A stretch of DNA of 64,000 nucleotides, from positions 1 through 64,000 of the forward strand of contig CAYPOD010000003.1 of the NCBI GenBank assembly GCA_964412375.1, written 5' to 3'. The stretch comes from CADEDV01 sp964412375 (GTDB taxonomy: Bacteria > Bacteroidota > Bacteroidia > Chitinophagales > Chitinophagaceae). Position 1 is the first letter of the stretch. Each line of letters begins with the position of its first letter. The notes beneath the pieces are model-generated. The model was not told where the DNA came from and ran no database searches. It saw only the letters and a program-made list of their open reading frames with translations. The position numbers were made by a program, and so were the translations under genes. Shown here piece after piece: positions 61,548-64,000 of this stretch.

Positions 61548-62657
61548 ATGTCAGAACCATTAAAACAGGATCGTTATAAGGTTGCTATCAGTAATAAAGA
61601 AGAGGGCAGCCAGTATAAGCAGGGAAGAGGCGCCCAGTTCAATACAAAGAACCGCTTCCTGAAAGATGAGCGGACAAGAGAGCATATCGAAGGCATTGAC
61701 GACTGGGCAGAAGAGAATGTGCCCACGCATTATATGGAGCAGGAATCAAAAACCATTGTAAACAAAGTGGAAAGCCCCGATGTGGGCATGATGTACAGCA
61801 TGAATCCTTATGCCGGGTGTGAGCATGGCTGTATCTATTGTTATGCAAGAAATGTGCATGAATACTGGGGCTACAGCGCCGGGCTGGATTTTGAACGAAA
61901 GATCATCGTAAAGAAAAATGCGCCGCAATTGCTACGAAAATTCCTGATGAATAAAAAATGGGATGCCACACCCATTATGCTCAGTGGAAATACAGACTGT
62001 TACCAGCCGGCAGAGCAAACCTACCGGCTCACAAGAGGATTGCTGGAAGTGTGTAACGAATTCAATCAACCGGTGGGCATATTGACCAAAAACTCCTGGA
62101 TATTAAAAGACAAAGATGTGCTGCAGGACATGGCAAAGAAGAAAATTGTTTCTGCCATGGTATCTATTACATCCTTCAACGAAGACCTGAGAAGAGTGAT
62201 GGAGCCGCGGACCACAACAGCAAAGCAAAAACTCAAAGTGATCAATGAACTCAGCAGCGTCGGTGTCCGCATGGGCATCATGATGGGGCCGATGATACCC
62301 GGCCTGAACGAACATGAGATGCAACGCATCATGAAAGCGGCGAGAGATAATGGTGCCACTTTCACCGCTTATACTTTTATCCGGTTGAATGGCGCTATCA
62401 AATTCCTGTTTCATGACTGGCTCTATAAAAATTTTCCTGACCGGGCCGATAGGGTCTGGCATAATATCGAGAACAGCCATGACGGTAAAGTGAACGATAC
62501 CCGCTGGAATGTACGGATGCGGGGCGAAGGACCGATTGCTCAACTGGTGGCGCAACAATATAAAAAGTATGGCAAGCTCTATGGCATGAATGCAGAAGAG
62601 TGGAGCCTGGACCGGTCGCTTTTCAGGAGGCCGGGGGAGCAGGGAAGGTTATTCTGA
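61548..62657 (+). CDS. PA0069 family radical SAM protein
   Basis: This is a 369-residue protein that binds a 4Fe-4S cluster through CEHGCIYCYA (the CxxxCxxC of radical SAM enzymes) near 91-100. NPYAGCEHGC preceding it and MIPGLNEHEMQRIMKAA are typical of the PA0069/Rv2578c group, which is related to spore photoproduct lyase and is suspected of a DNA repair function. The protein ends EQGRLF, and Q365-F369 fits a clamp-binding pentapeptide at the very C-terminus. It lies in the same direction as the LigT-like gene but behind a terminator. It overlaps the convergent META gene by 9 bp. Confidence 0.85.
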   Translation: MSEPLKQDRYKVAISNKEEGSQYKQGRGAQFNTKNRFLKDERTREHIEGIDDWAEENVPTHYMEQESKTIVNKVESPDVGMMYSMNPYAGCEHGCIYCYARNVHEYWGYSAGLDFERKIIVKKNAPQLLRKFLMNKKWDATPIMLSGNTDCYQPAEQTYRLTRGLLEVCNEFNQPVGILTKNSWILKDKDVLQDMAKKKIVSAMVSITSFNEDLRRVMEPRTTTAKQKLKVINELSSVGVRMGIMMGPMIPGLNEHEMQRIMKAARDNGATFTAYTFIRLNGAIKFLFHDWLYKNFPDRADRVWHNIENSHDGKVNDTRWNVRMRGEGPIAQLVAQQYKKYGKLYGMNAEEWSLDRSLFRRPGEQGRLF

Positions 62658-63065
62658 CTCAAACTCCAGCAACACATCTTTTCCATTCAGCAGTACCAAT
62701 GCTTTATCTTTTACTTCAAACCTGTTCACTTTTTGCAGCAACGAAAAGAAACTGTCTTCGGTTTGCTGCACCCCATCACAATACATCTTGGTGGAAAATA
62801 GCTGGCTGATGGATATGGAATCTCCCACAACAGCAAATGACCCGCCAAAACTGTTGCAGCTTCCGTTGCCTCCGGCACTTTTCCTTTCTTCATCAAATTT
62901 GATAAAGGCTTTCTTCATTGTTATTTCCTGAACACCGGTTGGGTTATGAAGCCTGGTCAGCATCCATTTGGTATTATAAAAATCATTTTTCGGGTTTTCC
63001 CTTGGTTTAACCACAAAAGCCATGAGCAGGATAGCTGCAAGAACGATTATCAGTGTTTTTTCCAT
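62649..63065 (-). CDS. META-domain (HslJ-like) exported protein
   Basis: This is a 138-residue protein. A signal-anchor-like helix (MEKTLIIVLAAILLMAFVV) begins at the chosen start 63065; 15 upstream codons do not add a plausible signal. The META domain follows, with NTKWMLTRLHNPTG, GNGSCNSFGGSF and a C-terminal strand pattern LLQKVNRFEVKDKALVLLNG. In E. coli the HslJ member is heat-inducible and linked to novobiocin resistance, but no biochemical activity is known. The last nine bases overlap the convergent radical SAM gene. Confidence 0.75.
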   Translation of the reverse strand: MEKTLIIVLAAILLMAFVVKPRENPKNDFYNTKWMLTRLHNPTGVQEITMKKAFIKFDEERKSAGGNGSCNSFGGSFAVVGDSISISQLFSTKMYCDGVQQTEDSFFSLLQKVNRFEVKDKALVLLNGKDVLLEFESE

Positions 63066-63199
63066 GATCTTTTTTTTATACAGGGTCAGGATGCAGAAAG
63101 AAGTTTCCATACATACAGAAGTTGGTTGTTTTTGTTGCCAAAAAATTTCTTTATGTAATCCTTAACAAGTCGTTTTCCGGAAGAATCTATGTTTTAATA

Positions 63200-64000
63200 T
63201 TACAGACCTACCTGCAATCCAATATTCAAACCGGCCTGTATGCCCTCAGGCCGGAGCTGCGGATTGATGTAGCCATCATAAATATTTTTTCTATAGATCA
63301 CATGCAAGCCGCCGGTAAGCATTGTCCGGAAGCTGATAAAGTAATTCAACGTTCCTGATGCAAGAATGGAGCTGTAAAAATTACCTGTAACAACTGCATT
63401 GTCCTGGTATCCTGTTTCAGTTTCAATGCCCAGTGATACCATGGTTCTCGTGTTTGGATAAATGGCATGCTCATAGAAAAGCCGGACACCAGCTTTTTTT
63501 ACTTCGGTTTGTGTTTCTGCAGAACTGGTCGGTATGCCGTTAATAAAGGAATACTGTGATTGCTCGTTGTCAAAATATTCAAACAAGGCCGTTGCCCCAA
63601 AATTATCCTGGTGTTTCAGGTTGATGGGTTTATGCCTGCTGATACCAACCTCTGCCCTGAAAACCTTTGTTCTTCCGTTTGATTCATTTTTTGTGGATGG
63701 CAATGTGTTGCTGTTATCAGTATCATAGTGGTAAATGGCTGGATTAATCCGAGCAAATAATTGAGTACCTGAAAAGCGACCATTGTTGATAGCAAAGAAT
63801 AAAATATCATTTAATGCGGAAAAATAATCAATGTCATTTTCGGATATAAGGTTCTTATCCTTAAAAAACTGATCAACTGTTTTGAGAATAAAGCGGGTTC
63901 TTCTCCGGGCATCGAGTATTCGGGTGTTATTTGCTGTGGTTACAGTGCGGCCAAGCTCATGAAGTTCAGTATCGGATAATGATCTTGTCAATTTTCCTTC
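63200..64000 (-). CDS. Hypothetical outer-membrane-type protein, 5' end outside the window
   Basis: The frame is open to the right edge of the window (267 codons incl. stop), so the N-terminus is missing; a TTG at 63991 is just an internal codon. The C-terminal half shows strands of alternating hydrophobic residues (VFRAEVGISRHKPINLK, GVRLFYEHAIYPNTR, TMLTGGLHVIYRKN) and ends GLNIGLQVGL, as in small outer-membrane barrels. No enzyme motif is visible. It could be a transport or adhesion barrel, but that is inference from pattern only. Confidence 0.55.
   Translation of the reverse strand, partial: EGKLTRSLSDTELHELGRTVTTANNTRILDARRRTRFILKTVDQFFKDKNLISENDIDYFSALNDILFFAINNGRFSGTQLFARINPAIYHYDTDNSNTLPSTKNESNGRTKVFRAEVGISRHKPINLKHQDNFGATALFEYFDNEQSQYSFINGIPTSSAETQTEVKKAGVRLFYEHAIYPNTRTMVSLGIETETGYQDNAVVTGNFYSSILASGTLNYFISFRTMLTGGLHVIYRKNIYDGYINPQLRPEGIQAGLNIGLQVGL

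Overview
The window reads as a chromosomal scaffold piece from a member of the Bacteroidota, most likely family Chitinophagaceae. The evidence is several large secreted proteins with type IX secretion (T9SS) C-terminal sorting domains, many promoters of the Bacteroidota type (TAnnTTTG at -7), the gene order ftsX - DUF3098 - uppP, a leuS with the Bacteroidota-type insertion, and few strong Shine-Dalgarno sequences. A run of exactly 100 N at 2752-2851 is a scaffold gap, so this is a draft or metagenome-derived assembly. No rRNA, tRNA, CRISPR array, prophage or insertion-sequence transposase was seen.

Layout. 1-7.5 kb: end of a RidA-like gene, a lipoprotein, an HD hydrolase fused to a Pycsar-type membrane effector domain, a beta-propeller gene cut by the gap, and a divergent pair made of a metallophosphoesterase and a BamA-like barrel protein. 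7.5-11 kb: a small secreted protein and an ABC-2 exporter operon with a LolA-like protein. 11-21 kb: three large T9SS cargo proteins, with pdxA between them. 21-33 kb: housekeeping genes (rsmA, a D-2-hydroxyacid dehydrogenase, greA, a HIT protein, ruvC, a flippase-like protein, an MBL hydrolase, an MFS transporter, uppP, DUF3098, ftsX, leuS). 33-46 kb: a tricorn-like protease, an endonuclease/phosphatase, an MBL-rhodanese sulfur enzyme with an ArsR regulator, tsaB, ridA, a secreted M12-type protease and an M1 peptidase. 46-55.6 kb: a cell-wall sugar recycling pair (AmgK-like kinase fused to a RapZ C-terminal domain, then a MurU-like nucleotidyltransferase), the fused B12 mutase IcmF, an amidase and a GH63-like glucosidase. 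55.6-64 kb: a sulfatase, then an SOS-type translesion cassette (umuD-umuC-unknown-SRAP). Divergent from it are a LigT-like protein, a GxxExxY gene inside inverted repeats and a PA0069-type radical SAM protein, followed by a META-domain protein and a partial barrel-like protein.

The most unusual points are these. (1) Short palindromic or tandem repeats lie in frame inside three conserved genes (leuS, the kinase-RapZ fusion and icmF). (2) The UmuD homologue has lost both catalytic residues (Ser to Ala, Lys to Arg). (3) UmuC and the C-termini of two neighbours carry QxxLF sequences that look like beta-clamp-binding motifs. (4) A kinase for cell-wall sugars is fused to the amino-sugar-sensing domain of RapZ. 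(5) An HD phosphohydrolase is fused to a PycTM effector with no visible cyclase. (6) Several promoters sit so close to the start codon that the mRNA is probably leaderless.
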